From: Actinophytocola sp963729115 | Lineage (GTDB): Bacteria; Actinomycetota; Actinomycetes; Mycobacteriales; Pseudonocardiaceae | Assembly (NCBI GenBank): GCA_963729115.1 | Contig: CAVSMR010000011.1 | Coordinates: forward strand, 930,001 to 994,000 | Length of the DNA: 64,000 bases | Direction of reading: 5' to 3' | Shown here: in pieces, positions 56,422-64,000 of the stretch | How the letters are laid out: every line of letters begins with the position of its first letter | Position numbering within the stretch: position 1 is the stretch's first letter | Made by a program: the position numbers and the translations under genes | Notes under the pieces: generated by a model | What the model was told of the DNA's origin: nothing | The model's input: only the letters and a program-made list of their open reading frames with translations | Databases searched by the model: none

Positions 56422-57435
56422 ATGTTCGAGCGATTCACTGACAACGCACGCGCGGTCGTGGTCTCGGCGCAGACCGAGGCCCGCTCGCTGAAGCACGACC
56501 ACATCGGCACCGAGCATGTCCTGCTCGGCCTGTTCGGCTCCCCGGCCGGGCTCGCGGTGCAGGCGCTCGGCCAGCTCGGGATCACCGCGGAGATGGTGCG
56601 GGCCGATGTCGTATCGATGGTCGGCACCGGCGATGGCACACCCAGCGGGCACATCCCGTTCAGCCCGCGCGCGAAGAAGGTGCTCGAGCTCGCCCTCCGC
56701 GAGGCGTTGCAGCTCAGCCACAACTACATCGGCACGGAGCACATCCTCCTCGCGCTCGAACGGGAGGGGGAGGGCGTCGCCGTGCAGGTCCTCGCCGCCC
56801 ACATCACGGACATGCACGAAATCCGCAACACGGTCACGGCGCTGCTCGATGCCCAGGGAAGGGCCGGCGGCGCGACCGTCCGACCGAAGCGCACCACCGC
56901 GGCCGACGAGGTCTTCGCGGCGGCCGAAGCGCTGGCCGGCGCCGCGCCGATGGGCAGTCACCACCTGCTAGAGGCACTCATCCGCGCCGAGGGCAGCATG
57001 GCCGCGACCGTCCTGGCGCAGCTCGGCATCAGCCCGGACGCGATCGCCGACAAGGTCGACGAACTCGACGCCGACGCGACGACCGACGCCACCCCGCAGG
57101 AGACCGGCGCCCGCAAGATGGAGATCCGGGTGGAGGGCGACGAGGTACACGTGGTGTTCCGCGACGAGGCCACCCTCGGCCTGGCCCGCACGGTCACCGA
57201 GCTAACCGGCGAGGGCCCCATCCGCGCCACCGGCCCGGTCGCCGGCCGGTTCGTCCCACTGTGGACAAGCCTGAACGAGCTGCTATCCGAACTGATGCGA
57301 ACGCTGAAGCCAGAGTCCGACGTGGAGAGCAAGGGCGGCACCAAGGCGGCCCTACTGGTCCGCCGCGTCCTACACGACCGGCTACGCCGCCGCCAACCAC
57401 CACCCGGCACCACCGGCGAGCAGCCGGAGGGCTGA
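56422..57435 (+). CDS. Clp N-domain-only protein (no AAA+ module)
   Basis: A 337-residue protein. ATG 56422 gives MFERFTDNARAVVVSAQTEA, the start of ClpC. Two Clp_N repeats are clear: residues 1-70 (HDHIGTEHVLLGLFGSPAG) and 80-145 (PRAKKVLELALREALQLSHN, YIGTEHILLALEREGEG), and a weaker third one at about 165-225 (MGSHHLLEALIRAEGSMAA). No Walker motif follows; the last 100 residues (KMEIRVEGDEVHVVFRDEAT onward) are a different, partly charged domain. It may act as an adaptor or decoy that binds ClpC/ClpB substrates or regulators. The neighbouring HTH gene probably regulates it. Confidence 0.85.
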   Translation: MFERFTDNARAVVVSAQTEARSLKHDHIGTEHVLLGLFGSPAGLAVQALGQLGITAEMVRADVVSMVGTGDGTPSGHIPFSPRAKKVLELALREALQLSHNYIGTEHILLALEREGEGVAVQVLAAHITDMHEIRNTVTALLDAQGRAGGATVRPKRTTAADEVFAAAEALAGAAPMGSHHLLEALIRAEGSMAATVLAQLGISPDAIADKVDELDADATTDATPQETGARKMEIRVEGDEVHVVFRDEATLGLARTVTELTGEGPIRATGPVAGRFVPLWTSLNELLSELMRTLKPESDVESKGGTKAALLVRRVLHDRLRRRQPPPGTTGEQPEG

Positions 57436-58234
57436 GCCCCCCGCCCTCGGGCGGCCGAGCTTGGGCGGACCGGTTCGGGTGGCCGGGCTCGAGCGGCCGG
57501 TTCGGGTGCCCGGGTTCGAGCGGACCGGGTTCGAATGGGCCGGGGTCGAATGGGCCGGGGTCGAGCAGCCAGTTCGGGCTGCCGGGTTCGGATGGCCGGG
57601 CTCGGATGAGCCGGGGGGTCGAGCGGACCTGGGTCGAGCAGCCAGGTCCGGAGCGGTTCGGGCAGCCGGGCTCAAACGGGCGGGCTCGGGCAGCCGGGCT
57701 CGGACAGCCGATTCAGGTGCCCGGGTTCGAGCGGACCGGTTCGAATGGGCTGGGGTCGGGCAGCCGGGTTCGAGCAGCCGTTCGGACGGCCGGGCTCGCA
57801 TGGGCCTGGTTTGAGCAGCCAGAGTTCCAGCAGCCAGGCTCGAGCGGGCCGGGGTTCGAGCGGCCCGGTTCAAGCAGCCGGACTCAGCAGCCGGACTCGG
57901 TGGCCGGGCTCGAGCGGCCGGGTTCGAGTGGCCCGGTTCGGGTGGCCGGGTTCGAGTGGCCGGGCTCGGGTGGCCCGGTTCGGGTGGCCGGGCTCGGCGG
58001 CCCGGTTCAACCGGCCGGGTTCAACCGGCCAGGCTTCGGCGGCCGGGCTTCGGCAGCCGGGCTCAACCACCAGGCTCGGGCGGCCGGGCACGGACACCCG
58101 GTTCGAGCGGTCCGGTTCAAGCACCCTGGCCCGAGCAACCCGGCTCGGGCGGCCGGGCTCAACCGGCCAGGCGGGGCTCGGCTGCCCGGTCCAGGCGGAC
58201 CGGCCCCAGGCGGCCGGGCTCGCGGGGTCGGCGG
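57436..58234. repeat. Large GC-rich array with 14-bp period
   Basis: The 800-bp gap between two convergent genes is an array of about 14-base units of the form GYGGCCSGGYTCGR. Near 57895-58000 they follow each other without a break: GTGGCCGGGCTCGA, GCGGCCGGGTTCGA, GTGGCCCGGTTCGG and so on. Other parts hold variants with CAGCC joints and extra bases. Frames across it encode Pro/Gly/Ser/Arg low complexity only. The period equals that of the array at 5930-6361, whose units share the GGCCGGGTT core. Confidence 0.8.
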
Positions 58235-58963
58235 TCAGCGTGGGGTCAGGATGCAGAACTCGTTGCCCTCCGGGTCTGCCATGACCTGCCAGGGGACCTC
58301 GCCCTGGCCGATGTCCGTCCGGGCCGCTCCCAGGGCGGTCAGCCGGGCCTCCTCGTCGGCCAGGGAGCCGGTGGCGGGTGGGGCCACGTCCAGGTGGACA
58401 CGGTTCTTCACCTCGTGCGGGTGGGCGGAGCGGATGAACTCCAGCCACGGGCCGCGACCGTCCGGGTCTCGCAGTGACGCGTACTCCACGCCCGTCCGCA
58501 CGATCGGCCAGCCGGTCGCGGCCGACCAGAAAACGCCCAGCGCGGTTGGGTCGGCGGCTGCCGCGACGATCGCGGCGATCGCGCCTGTTGTGGCGTACTC
58601 GGGGCGTGGGTCGAGGATGCAGAACTCGTTGCCGCCCGGGTCGGCCAGGACCAGGAACGGGACGTTGCGCTGGCCGATGTCTACCCGCTCGGCACCTAGC
58701 GCCAGCGCCCGGTCCAGGGTGGCCATCTGCTGGTCTGCCGAGGCGCTGGACAGGTCGAGATGCAACCGGTTCTGCCGGGTCTTCGGCTCGGCCACCGGCA
58801 CGAAGACGAGGTCGAACCGCCAGCCGTCGTCCGGCGGCGCCTGGAGGTCGACCTCGTCCGCCTGCTCGAGGCTGATCCGCCAGCCGAGCAGGTCACGCCA
58901 GAACCGCGCCAGCGCGGGCGGATCGGCCGCGTCGACGACCACATTGACCAGTCGCGTGGACAT
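58235..58963 (-). CDS. Two-domain VOC (glyoxalase-like) protein
   Basis: A 242-residue protein made of two tandem VOC domains (about 1-118 and 125-242). The halves share the pattern PPALARFWRDLLGW / PTALGVFWSAATGW, NRLHLDLSSAS / NRVHLDVAPPA, VDIGQRNVPFLVLADPGGNE / TDIGQGEVPWQVMADPEGNE and the ending FCILDPR / FCILTPR, so the gene arose by internal duplication. This pattern is common in actinobacterial proteins annotated as glyoxalase/bleomycin-resistance; substrate unknown. Confidence 0.88.
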   Translation of the reverse strand: MSTRLVNVVVDAADPPALARFWRDLLGWRISLEQADEVDLQAPPDDGWRFDLVFVPVAEPKTRQNRLHLDLSSASADQQMATLDRALALGAERVDIGQRNVPFLVLADPGGNEFCILDPRPEYATTGAIAAIVAAAADPTALGVFWSAATGWPIVRTGVEYASLRDPDGRGPWLEFIRSAHPHEVKNRVHLDVAPPATGSLADEEARLTALGAARTDIGQGEVPWQVMADPEGNEFCILTPR

Positions 58964-58994
58964 GATCGGGACGCTAGCCGATCACACCGACAAT

Positions 58995-59759
58995 TCAGTG
59001 GGTCGCGAGCCGCAGCAGGTGCCACAGCTGCGCGATCCCCGCCCGGTCGCCCTCGGGCGTGGCCGTGCCGAAAGACCGGCGGCCCCACAGCCACAGGTAC
59101 ATCCCCGCCGGATCCGTCGAGACCATGGCATCGGCCGGCTCGTCCGGCTCCGCCTGCCACGACGCCGTGCCGGCCGCCGCCAGCTGAGCGATCCACCGCC
59201 GGCGGCCGGCGACCACCGCCACCCGGCCCGTCCACGAGTTCGTCACGCCCAGCACCCCGAGCCGGTGGGTGAACCACAGCGACAGGACCTCGTCGATGCC
59301 GTCGTAGGCGATCTCGTCCTCGACCCGGCCGGTGACCGTCATCGCGGCCGCCGCGTCCTGCACGTCGTAGCGGTGCACGGTCGTCTCGTGCGCGAGCCTG
59401 CGGTACCAGAACCCGTAGGTCTGGTCGAGCGGCCACCACGACGGCGCCGCGTCCGCCGGGTCGTGCGCGGACAGCTCGGCCATGAGCTCCCGGTGCCCGG
59501 ACCGCAGATACTCCACAAGGGACTGACCCGCAACCGGCGCGCGCTGCCAGCGGGTCGGCTGGTCGCCCGACTGCAGCCATGCCACGACCATCCGGTACAC
59601 GCTGCCGACGTGGCGAACCGTCTCGCCCAGCGTCATGCCTTCCGCGTAGCGCACCGGCAGGTGCGGGTCGGCGCCGAGGGCAGACGACGCCAGCCGCTCA
59701 CCCTCGATCCGCAGGACCTCGAGCAGGCGGCCGTAACCGGCCAGTGCCCGACCGGTCAT
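58995..59759 (-). CDS. Maleylpyruvate isomerase / mycothiol-dependent DinB-fold protein
   Basis: A 254-residue protein of the mycothiol-dependent maleylpyruvate isomerase family (MDMPI). ATG 59759 overlaps the upstream stop by four bases. The metal-binding histidine-rich elements are LGETVRHVGSVYRMVVAWL (about 43-61) and FWYRRLAHETTVHRYDVQDA (about 118-137). The C-terminal MDMPI_C domain ends with AGMYLWLWGRRS. Members use mycothiol as thiol cofactor. The exact reaction is unknown. It is the second gene of an operon led by the HEPN gene. Confidence 0.85.
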   Translation of the reverse strand: MTGRALAGYGRLLEVLRIEGERLASSALGADPHLPVRYAEGMTLGETVRHVGSVYRMVVAWLQSGDQPTRWQRAPVAGQSLVEYLRSGHRELMAELSAHDPADAAPSWWPLDQTYGFWYRRLAHETTVHRYDVQDAAAAMTVTGRVEDEIAYDGIDEVLSLWFTHRLGVLGVTNSWTGRVAVVAGRRRWIAQLAAAGTASWQAEPDEPADAMVSTDPAGMYLWLWGRRSFGTATPEGDRAGIAQLWHLLRLATH

Positions 59760-60169
59760 GACGCGCCGTGGATCGCACGCGAGACGAGGTCGAGGAACTG
59801 GCCGGCCTGGCGCACGAGGTCGTCCGCGGACCGCGGCGTGACCGCACGCGTGATGCCGGCCTGCACCGACGCGCGGGTGGCCGAGCACGACGCGAAGAAC
59901 GCCGCCCACTCCCGCAGCTCCGGCGCCACCGACGCGAGCAGCGTCCACACGCTCATCGGACGCGAGCGCGCCCGGTGCGGGCGGCCGCGCATGGCGAGCA
60001 CGGCCGCCCCACCGCGCAGCGCCGCCAGGTACGCCAGGGCGAACCGCAGGGCCGGCTCGGGATCCAGCGCCGCTTCGGCGAGCCCCCGCTCGGCTTGGGA
60101 GAGCAGGGAGAGCGCGGGCTCCGGCACGGACAGGGGTTCGTTGTCGCGGTAGTCCAGAGTTGTGGTCAC
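59756..60169 (-). CDS. SAV_6107-type HEPN domain protein
   Basis: A 137-residue helical protein of the SAV_6107 family. GTG 60169 follows GAGGAGGCGTCAG. Recognisable segments are PALRFALAYLAALRGGAAVL, MSVWTLLASVAPELREWAAF and DLVRQAGQFLDLVSRAIHG. The canonical HEPN RNase motif Rx4-6H is not evident, so toxin activity should not be assumed. As I recall, the family often sits by translesion polymerase or DNA-repair genes in Streptomyces; none is present here, but a perfect LexA box lies 110 bp upstream, which fits DNA-damage induction of this operon. Confidence 0.82.
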   Translation of the reverse strand: MTTTLDYRDNEPLSVPEPALSLLSQAERGLAEAALDPEPALRFALAYLAALRGGAAVLAMRGRPHRARSRPMSVWTLLASVAPELREWAAFFASCSATRASVQAGITRAVTPRSADDLVRQAGQFLDLVSRAIHGAS

Positions 60170-60278
60170 CTGACGCCTCCTCGCGGTCCGGGATCGCCAC
60201 CGGTTGTGACGACACGCCGAGGGGAAGCCGGCGGTGCCCGGTGGTGAGGCGCTTCCCCCACCCCACCACCGGGCTTGT

Positions 60279-60294
60279 TCGAACTGGTGTTCGA
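60279..60294. promoter_or_regulatory. LexA (SOS) box upstream of the HEPN-MDMPI operon
   Basis: TCGAACTGGTGTTCGA matches TCGAACN4GTTCGA at every position. It lies 110 bp before the HEPN gene and 93 bp before the divergent YbaK gene, so it could regulate either; the HEPN operon is the better candidate. Confidence 0.85.
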
Positions 60295-60386
60295 ACGATT
60301 CGAGCTTAACTCCGGGGTCCGACAGACTCAACCTCGGCCGGGATTTTCAGCGGCGACACCCGCCACAGTTGTGCTCTGATGTGCCC

Positions 60387-60908
60387 ATGACGTCCTCGGA
60401 CCACCCCGCGATCAGCAAGATCTCCGCCGCGCTGCGCGAGGCCGGGATGCCGGCCGCCGCCGACGGGATCCGCGTCCTCGACGACGAGGTGCGCACCGCG
60501 GCCGCCGCCGCGGCGGCCCTGGGCGTGCCGGTCGGCGCGATCGCGAACAGCCTCGTCTTCCGGGCCACCGAGGGAGATCGCGTCTTCCCGTTGCTGGCGC
60601 TGACGTCCGGTGCGCACCGCGCCGACACCGCGCGGCTGGCGACGCTCGCCGGCGCGCGGTTCGTGGGCCGCGCGGACCCGGCGTTCGTCCGCGAGCACAC
60701 GAGCCAGGTCATCGGCGGGGTGGCGCCGGTCGGGCATCCCCGGCCGATCCGGACGCTGGTCGACAACGCGCTGGCCGGGTACGAGGTCGTCTGGGCCGCG
60801 GCCGGGCATCCCAAGGCGGTGTTCCCGACGACGTTCGCCGGGCTGATCGAGTTGACGGGGGGCGTGGCTGCGGAGGTGGCGGCCGGGGAGGACAATCAGG
60901 CGTCGTGA
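60387..60908 (+). CDS. YbaK/EbsC family aminoacyl-tRNA deacylase-like protein
   Basis: A 173-residue protein of the YbaK/ProX fold, which removes mischarged amino acids (often Cys or Ala) from tRNA-Pro. ATG 60387 begins MTSSDHPAISKISAALREAG. Family segments are GVPVGAIANSLVFRAT (with the invariant Lys position occupied by Asn here, KSLVF in most homologues), GARFVGRADPAFVREHTSQV, IGGVAPVGHP and GYEVVWAAAGHPKAVFPTTF. The Lys-to-Asn change at the catalytic position is common in one subgroup but may reduce activity. The next gene overlaps it by four bases. Confidence 0.85.
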   Translation: MTSSDHPAISKISAALREAGMPAAADGIRVLDDEVRTAAAAAAALGVPVGAIANSLVFRATEGDRVFPLLALTSGAHRADTARLATLAGARFVGRADPAFVREHTSQVIGGVAPVGHPRPIRTLVDNALAGYEVVWAAAGHPKAVFPTTFAGLIELTGGVAAEVAAGEDNQAS

Positions 60909-61468
60909 CCGCGGTTCCGCCACGAGTCGAGCGGTTCGTCGACCTCAGCCAGGACGAGCTGCGTGCTCGCCTGTCCGAGGCGCTTTCCCTGTATGTCACG
61001 GCAATGCGCTACCCGATGGGCACGGCCGAGCAGCGCGCGCCGATGTGGCTCGCGCACATGCTGCGGGCGGACTGGCGGTGCGTGGCCGCGGTCGACCCGG
61101 ACGACGCGATGGTCGGGATCGCGTACGGCTACCGCGGCGCGAAGGGCCAGTGGTGGCACGAGCAGGTGCGGCGCGGGATCGTGGAGCGCTCGGGCCCGGA
61201 GTTCGCCGACCGCTGGCTGGACGACTACTTCGAGCTGACCGAGGTGCACGTGCAGCCCGCCGCCCAGGGCCGCGGCGTGGGCGAGGACCTGTTACGGCGG
61301 CTGCTCGCGGCGGTGCCGTCGAGCAAGGTGCTGCTGTCCACGCCGGAGGGCCCGTCCCGCGCGTGGCGGCTCTACTACCGCGTGGGCTTCCAGGACGTGC
61401 TGCGCAACTACCGGTTCACGGGCGACCCGCGACCGTTCGGCGTCCTCGGCCGCACGCTGCCGCTGTAG
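60905..61468 (+). CDS. GNAT family N-acetyltransferase
   Basis: A 187-residue acetyltransferase. GTG 60905 overlaps the YbaK stop. The GNAT core shows MVGIAYGYRG (beta 4 region), the FELTEVHVQPAAQGRGVGED acetyl-CoA loop (R-G-V-G; about 115-133) and the closing RLYYRVGFQDVLRNYRF. Substrate unknown; the operon with a tRNA-editing-like gene may be incidental. Confidence 0.88.
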   Translation: MTAVPPRVERFVDLSQDELRARLSEALSLYVTAMRYPMGTAEQRAPMWLAHMLRADWRCVAAVDPDDAMVGIAYGYRGAKGQWWHEQVRRGIVERSGPEFADRWLDDYFELTEVHVQPAAQGRGVGEDLLRRLLAAVPSSKVLLSTPEGPSRAWRLYYRVGFQDVLRNYRFTGDPRPFGVLGRTLPL

Positions 61469-61484
61469 CCGGGGCTCCGCCGCC

Positions 61485-61868
61485 TCACACGGCCGCCAGG
61501 GCCTCGATCTCCACGCGGAACGCGGGGTTCACCAGGCCCGCCACCCGCACCAGCGAGCTCGCCGGCGGTGGCCGGTCCGCCGGGAGGAACTCGTCGCGTA
61601 CCTCGCGGAACGCGGGCAGGTCCGACAGGTCGGTCAGGAACACCGTCAGCTTCACCACGTGAGCCAGGTCGGCCCCGGCCGCGGCCAGCGCCGCCGCCAG
61701 GTTCTCGAAGACCTGGCGCAACTGGGCCCGCGGCTCCGCCGGCACCTCGCCCGACGCCGACATCGGCACCTGGCCCGACACCGCCACCAACCGGCCGGTG
61801 AACGACACCGCGTGGCTGTACCCGTTCGGCGGCGGGAGGCCGGCCGGGTGGACGAAGAACTCCGTCAC
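61485..61868 (-). CDS. RidA family protein
   Basis: A 127-residue member of the RidA/YjgF family, which hydrolyses reactive enamine/imine intermediates from PLP enzymes. GTG 61868 overlaps the DUF885 stop. Segments include NGYSHAVSFTGRLVAVSGQV, QVFENLAAALAAAGADLAHV and KLTVFLTDLSDLPAFREVRD; near the end the family arginine/proline region is SLVRVAGLVNPAFRVEIEAL. RidA's catalytic Arg appears to be retained in the SSLVRVAGL segment. Confidence 0.87.
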   Translation of the reverse strand: MTEFFVHPAGLPPPNGYSHAVSFTGRLVAVSGQVPMSASGEVPAEPRAQLRQVFENLAAALAAAGADLAHVVKLTVFLTDLSDLPAFREVRDEFLPADRPPPASSLVRVAGLVNPAFRVEIEALAAV

Positions 61869-63535
61869 AGGGCGGCCAGCCGTTCGCGCAGGGTGTCCAG
61901 GCCCATCTGGCCCATGCGCAGCGCCCGCATGTGGAACTCCTTGAGGTCGAAGGAAGAACCGGCCCGGGCGCGGGCGTCGTCGCGGGCCGAGAGCCACAGG
62001 CGTTCGCCGAGCTTGTAGGCCGGCGCCTGGCCCGGCCAGCCCAGGTAGCGATCCACCTCGTCGTGGACCAGGGCCTCCTCGGTGATCGTGCGGGTCAGCA
62101 GGAACTCCAGGCCCAGCTCCGGCGTCCACCGCTCCCCCTCGTGGAAACCCGTGCCACGCGGGATCTCCAGCTCCAGGTGCATGCCGATGTCGATGATCAC
62201 CCGCGCCGCGCGGAAGAGGTTCTCGTTCAGCATGCCCAGCAGGTCGCCGTCGTCGGCGAGGTAGCCGAACTCGCGCATCAGCCGCTCCGCGTAGAGCGCC
62301 CAGCCCTCGCTGTAGGCCGGCACCCACGCCAGCAGCCGCTGGAACTTGTTGAGCCGCCGCGACTCGCTGGTCGCCGTGGCGATCTGCAGGTGATGGCCGG
62401 GCACGCCCTCGTGGTAGACGATGCTGACCTCACGCCACGTCGTGAACTCCGACTTGTCCGGCGGCAGCGCCCACCACATCGCCCCGGCACGGGTGAAGTC
62501 GTCGGACGGGCCCGTGTAGTACGCGCCCGACCCGCCACCCGGCGGCGCGATCTTGCAGTCCAGCCGCATGATCTCGTCGGGGATCTCGAAGTGCACGCCG
62601 CGCAGGTCGGCCAGCGCCCGGTCGGACAGGCCCTGCATCCAGTCGCGGAACTCGGCCACGCCGGCGATCCGGTACCGCGGGTCGGTGTCGAGCGCGTCGC
62701 TCGCCTCGCGCATGCCCGCCCCGGCCTTGATCCGGTCCGAGACCGCCTTCATCTCCGTCTCGATCCGGGTGAACTCCGCCCAGCCCCACTCGTAGGCCTC
62801 CCGCAGGTCCAGCCGCGCGCCCAGGTACATCCGGGACCACAGGCCGTAGACGTCCGCGCCGACCGCGTCCTTCTCCGGCGCCTTCGGCAACAGCTCCTCG
62901 CCCAGGAACGCGGCCAGCTCCGCGTACGCCTGCCCGGCCGCGGCCGCCGCCGCGGCCAGGTCCGCGCGCAGCGCCGCGTCGTCGGGCGCCTGCTCGGCCA
63001 TGGACGCGAAGAACGCCGGCTCGTCGCCCAGCCCCGCCCACGTCCGGCACTGCTCGGCGACCCGGCGCACCTGCCGGACCGCCGCGACGCTGCCGCCCGC
63101 GGCCGCGTGCCGCAAGCTCTCCTGGTAGCTCGCCAGCGTCGCCGGCACCGCCGCCATCCGCGTCGCGATCACGTGCCAGTCCTCCGGCGAGTCCGCCGGC
63201 ATCAGGTCGAACACCTGGCGCGTGTCCTGTGCCGGGCTCGCCAGCACGTTCAGCGACGGCAGCACCAGGCCCGCGTCGTAGACCTCCTTGTCGAGCCCCA
63301 GCCGCTCGGTGAACACCGCCTTCGCGTCCCGCTCGCCGCCGTCGACCGGCTCGAGTGCCTCGACCGCGCGCAGCGCGTCCGTCACCAGCGCGGCCCGTTC
63401 GGCGTGCCCGTCCGGCGACAGGTCCGGCAGGCGGTCGTCGTGCCCGGTGATGCCGAGCGCGGTCGCCGTGGTCGGATCCAGCCGGACGAAGTCGTCCACG
63501 TAGGTGTCACAGAGCCGGTGCACGGGGGTTTCCAT
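61865..63535 (-). CDS. DUF885 family protein (predicted metallopeptidase)
   Basis: A 556-residue protein of the DUF885 family. ATG 63535 (METPVHRLCDTYVDDFVRLD) is chosen. The second half contains a zinc-binding-like YHEGVPGHHLQIA (HExxxHH pattern, about 385) and PAYSEGWALYAERLM with a downstream glutamate, as in M2/M3-like gluzincins; GGSGAYYTGPSDDF and RGTGFHEGERWT are also conserved. No signal peptide, so it is probably a cytoplasmic peptidase. It is upstream of and coupled to ridA. Substrate unknown. Confidence 0.87.
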   Translation of the reverse strand: METPVHRLCDTYVDDFVRLDPTTATALGITGHDDRLPDLSPDGHAERAALVTDALRAVEALEPVDGGERDAKAVFTERLGLDKEVYDAGLVLPSLNVLASPAQDTRQVFDLMPADSPEDWHVIATRMAAVPATLASYQESLRHAAAGGSVAAVRQVRRVAEQCRTWAGLGDEPAFFASMAEQAPDDAALRADLAAAAAAAGQAYAELAAFLGEELLPKAPEKDAVGADVYGLWSRMYLGARLDLREAYEWGWAEFTRIETEMKAVSDRIKAGAGMREASDALDTDPRYRIAGVAEFRDWMQGLSDRALADLRGVHFEIPDEIMRLDCKIAPPGGGSGAYYTGPSDDFTRAGAMWWALPPDKSEFTTWREVSIVYHEGVPGHHLQIATATSESRRLNKFQRLLAWVPAYSEGWALYAERLMREFGYLADDGDLLGMLNENLFRAARVIIDIGMHLELEIPRGTGFHEGERWTPELGLEFLLTRTITEEALVHDEVDRYLGWPGQAPAYKLGERLWLSARDDARARAGSSFDLKEFHMRALRMGQMGLDTLRERLAAL

Positions 63536-63626
63536 GTCACCGGACGCTACCCGGGCCGTCACGTTATTTTCGAACAGCAGACCGCCTGGTGTCCGCAGGC
63601 CGGGCGAGTGCTGGCAGGATGGCCGG

Positions 63627-64000
63627 GTGCGCAACGCCGGCCACGATCACGTACGCAGAACGCTCGGGCTCGTCGTCCTGAGTTGCCTGCTGCTGATCTC
63701 GCTCTCGGGCTGCGTCCGCATCCACGCCGCGCTCGCCGTCTCCTCCGACGACCTCGTCTCCGGCGAGCTCGTCATCGCGGCGCTGCCGGTCAACAAGGAG
63801 GACAACGGGCCGAGCCTCACCGTGCCGCCCGAGCTCGCCGAGAAGGTGCGCACCGAGCCGTACACCGCCGACGGGTACGTCGGCCAGCGGGTCACGCTGA
63901 CCGGGCTGCGGTTCGCCGACGTCACGGTGCTCGCCGAGTCGATCTCCACTGCCCAGCAGTACCGGCTGTCGTTCCGCCGCTCCGGCGAGCTCGTCACGCT
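63627..64000 (+). CDS. LppM-like lipoprotein, N-terminal part
   Basis: The first 124 residues of a lipoprotein; the window ends before the stop. GTG 63627 starts a signal peptide with a hydrophobic core (LGLVVLSCLLLISLSGC) and lipobox LSGC. The mature start CVRIHAALAVSSDDLVSGEL resembles LppM (Rv2171) of mycobacteria, which has CVRVxxAxxVxxxDxVxGxL. The family is a membrane-tethered lipid-binding protein with a C-terminal membrane helix, which would lie beyond the window. It diverges from the DUF885 gene with 91 bp between starts. Confidence 0.75.
   Translation, partial: MRNAGHDHVRRTLGLVVLSCLLLISLSGCVRIHAALAVSSDDLVSGELVIAALPVNKEDNGPSLTVPPELAEKVRTEPYTADGYVGQRVTLTGLRFADVTVLAESISTAQQYRLSFRRSGELVT

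Noticed and set aside
57480..58200. GGTTCGAA/GGTTCGAG words resembling tRNA T-arms
   Set aside because: They occur dozens of times as part of the 14-bp repeat; no acceptor stem, anticodon arm or CCA-side pairing is present.
58995..60169. HEPN plus neighbour as a toxin-antitoxin module
   Set aside because: The partner is a mycothiol-dependent enzyme, not an MNT nucleotidyltransferase, and the HEPN protein lacks an evident Rx4-6H RNase motif.

Overview
The window is a high-GC actinobacterial chromosome segment. Gene content (IdeR, LexA, mycothiol-type enzymes, class II ribonucleotide reductase with NrdR, DUF3046, a LppM-like lipoprotein), frequent GTG starts and ATGA/GTGA gene overlaps fit the order Pseudonocardiales (a Saccharothrix, Lentzea, Actinosynnema or Amycolatopsis-like genome). 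That placement is an inference from style and content, not from a search. No rRNA, tRNA or CRISPR array was seen.

Layout. 1-7 kb: end of a class I fumarase, two related lipoproteins, a protein acetyltransferase (GNAT plus acyl-CoA synthetase-like) beside an AcuC-type deacetylase, and a rhodanese. 7.5-10.4 kb: ideR, galK, galE. 10.5-13.4 kb: a soft region with a pRiA4b ORF-3-like gene, a decayed IS5-type transposase, a tandem repeat of about 150-170 bp and a DUF4192 gene. 13.5-17.8 kb: an adenosine/aminofutalosine-type deaminase, a prolyl oligopeptidase, a TetR regulator and a broken SRPBCC gene.

17.9-45 kb: a conserved housekeeping block in the order nrdJ, nrdR, LysM protein, lexA, amidase, secreted protein, hflX, dapF, miaA, class III dioxygenase-like gene, DUF349 gene, small membrane protein, miaB, gluABCD, sdhBAC (opposite strand), recX, recA, DUF3046. 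As I remember it, this matches the Mycobacterium tuberculosis Rv2718c-Rv2738c block, with the glutamate transporter in the place it has in corynebacteria. The succinate dehydrogenase operon and a patch of IS remnants are additional. LexA boxes lie in front of lexA and its divergent LysM gene and in front of recA.

45-51.1 kb: the most unusual part. Three tandem paralogues each join a complete Hsp70 ATPase domain to a proline-rich linker, one membrane segment and a small cysteine-containing extracytoplasmic domain. None has a substrate-binding domain. The middle copy carries a different ectodomain. A glyoxalase-like gene is coupled to the end of this operon. 51.3-64 kb: a large Lhr helicase; a divergent pair of a helix-turn-helix gene and a ClpC-N-domain-only gene around a palindromic operator; two-domain VOC protein; an operon of a HEPN gene and a mycothiol-dependent enzyme preceded by a perfect LexA box; YbaK, GNAT, RidA and DUF885 genes; and the start of a LppM-like lipoprotein.

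Several gene-free stretches are GC-rich minisatellite-like arrays (5.9-6.36, 21.5-21.9, 32.17-32.9 and 57.4-58.2 kb). Two of them, 51 kb apart, share a 14-bp period.
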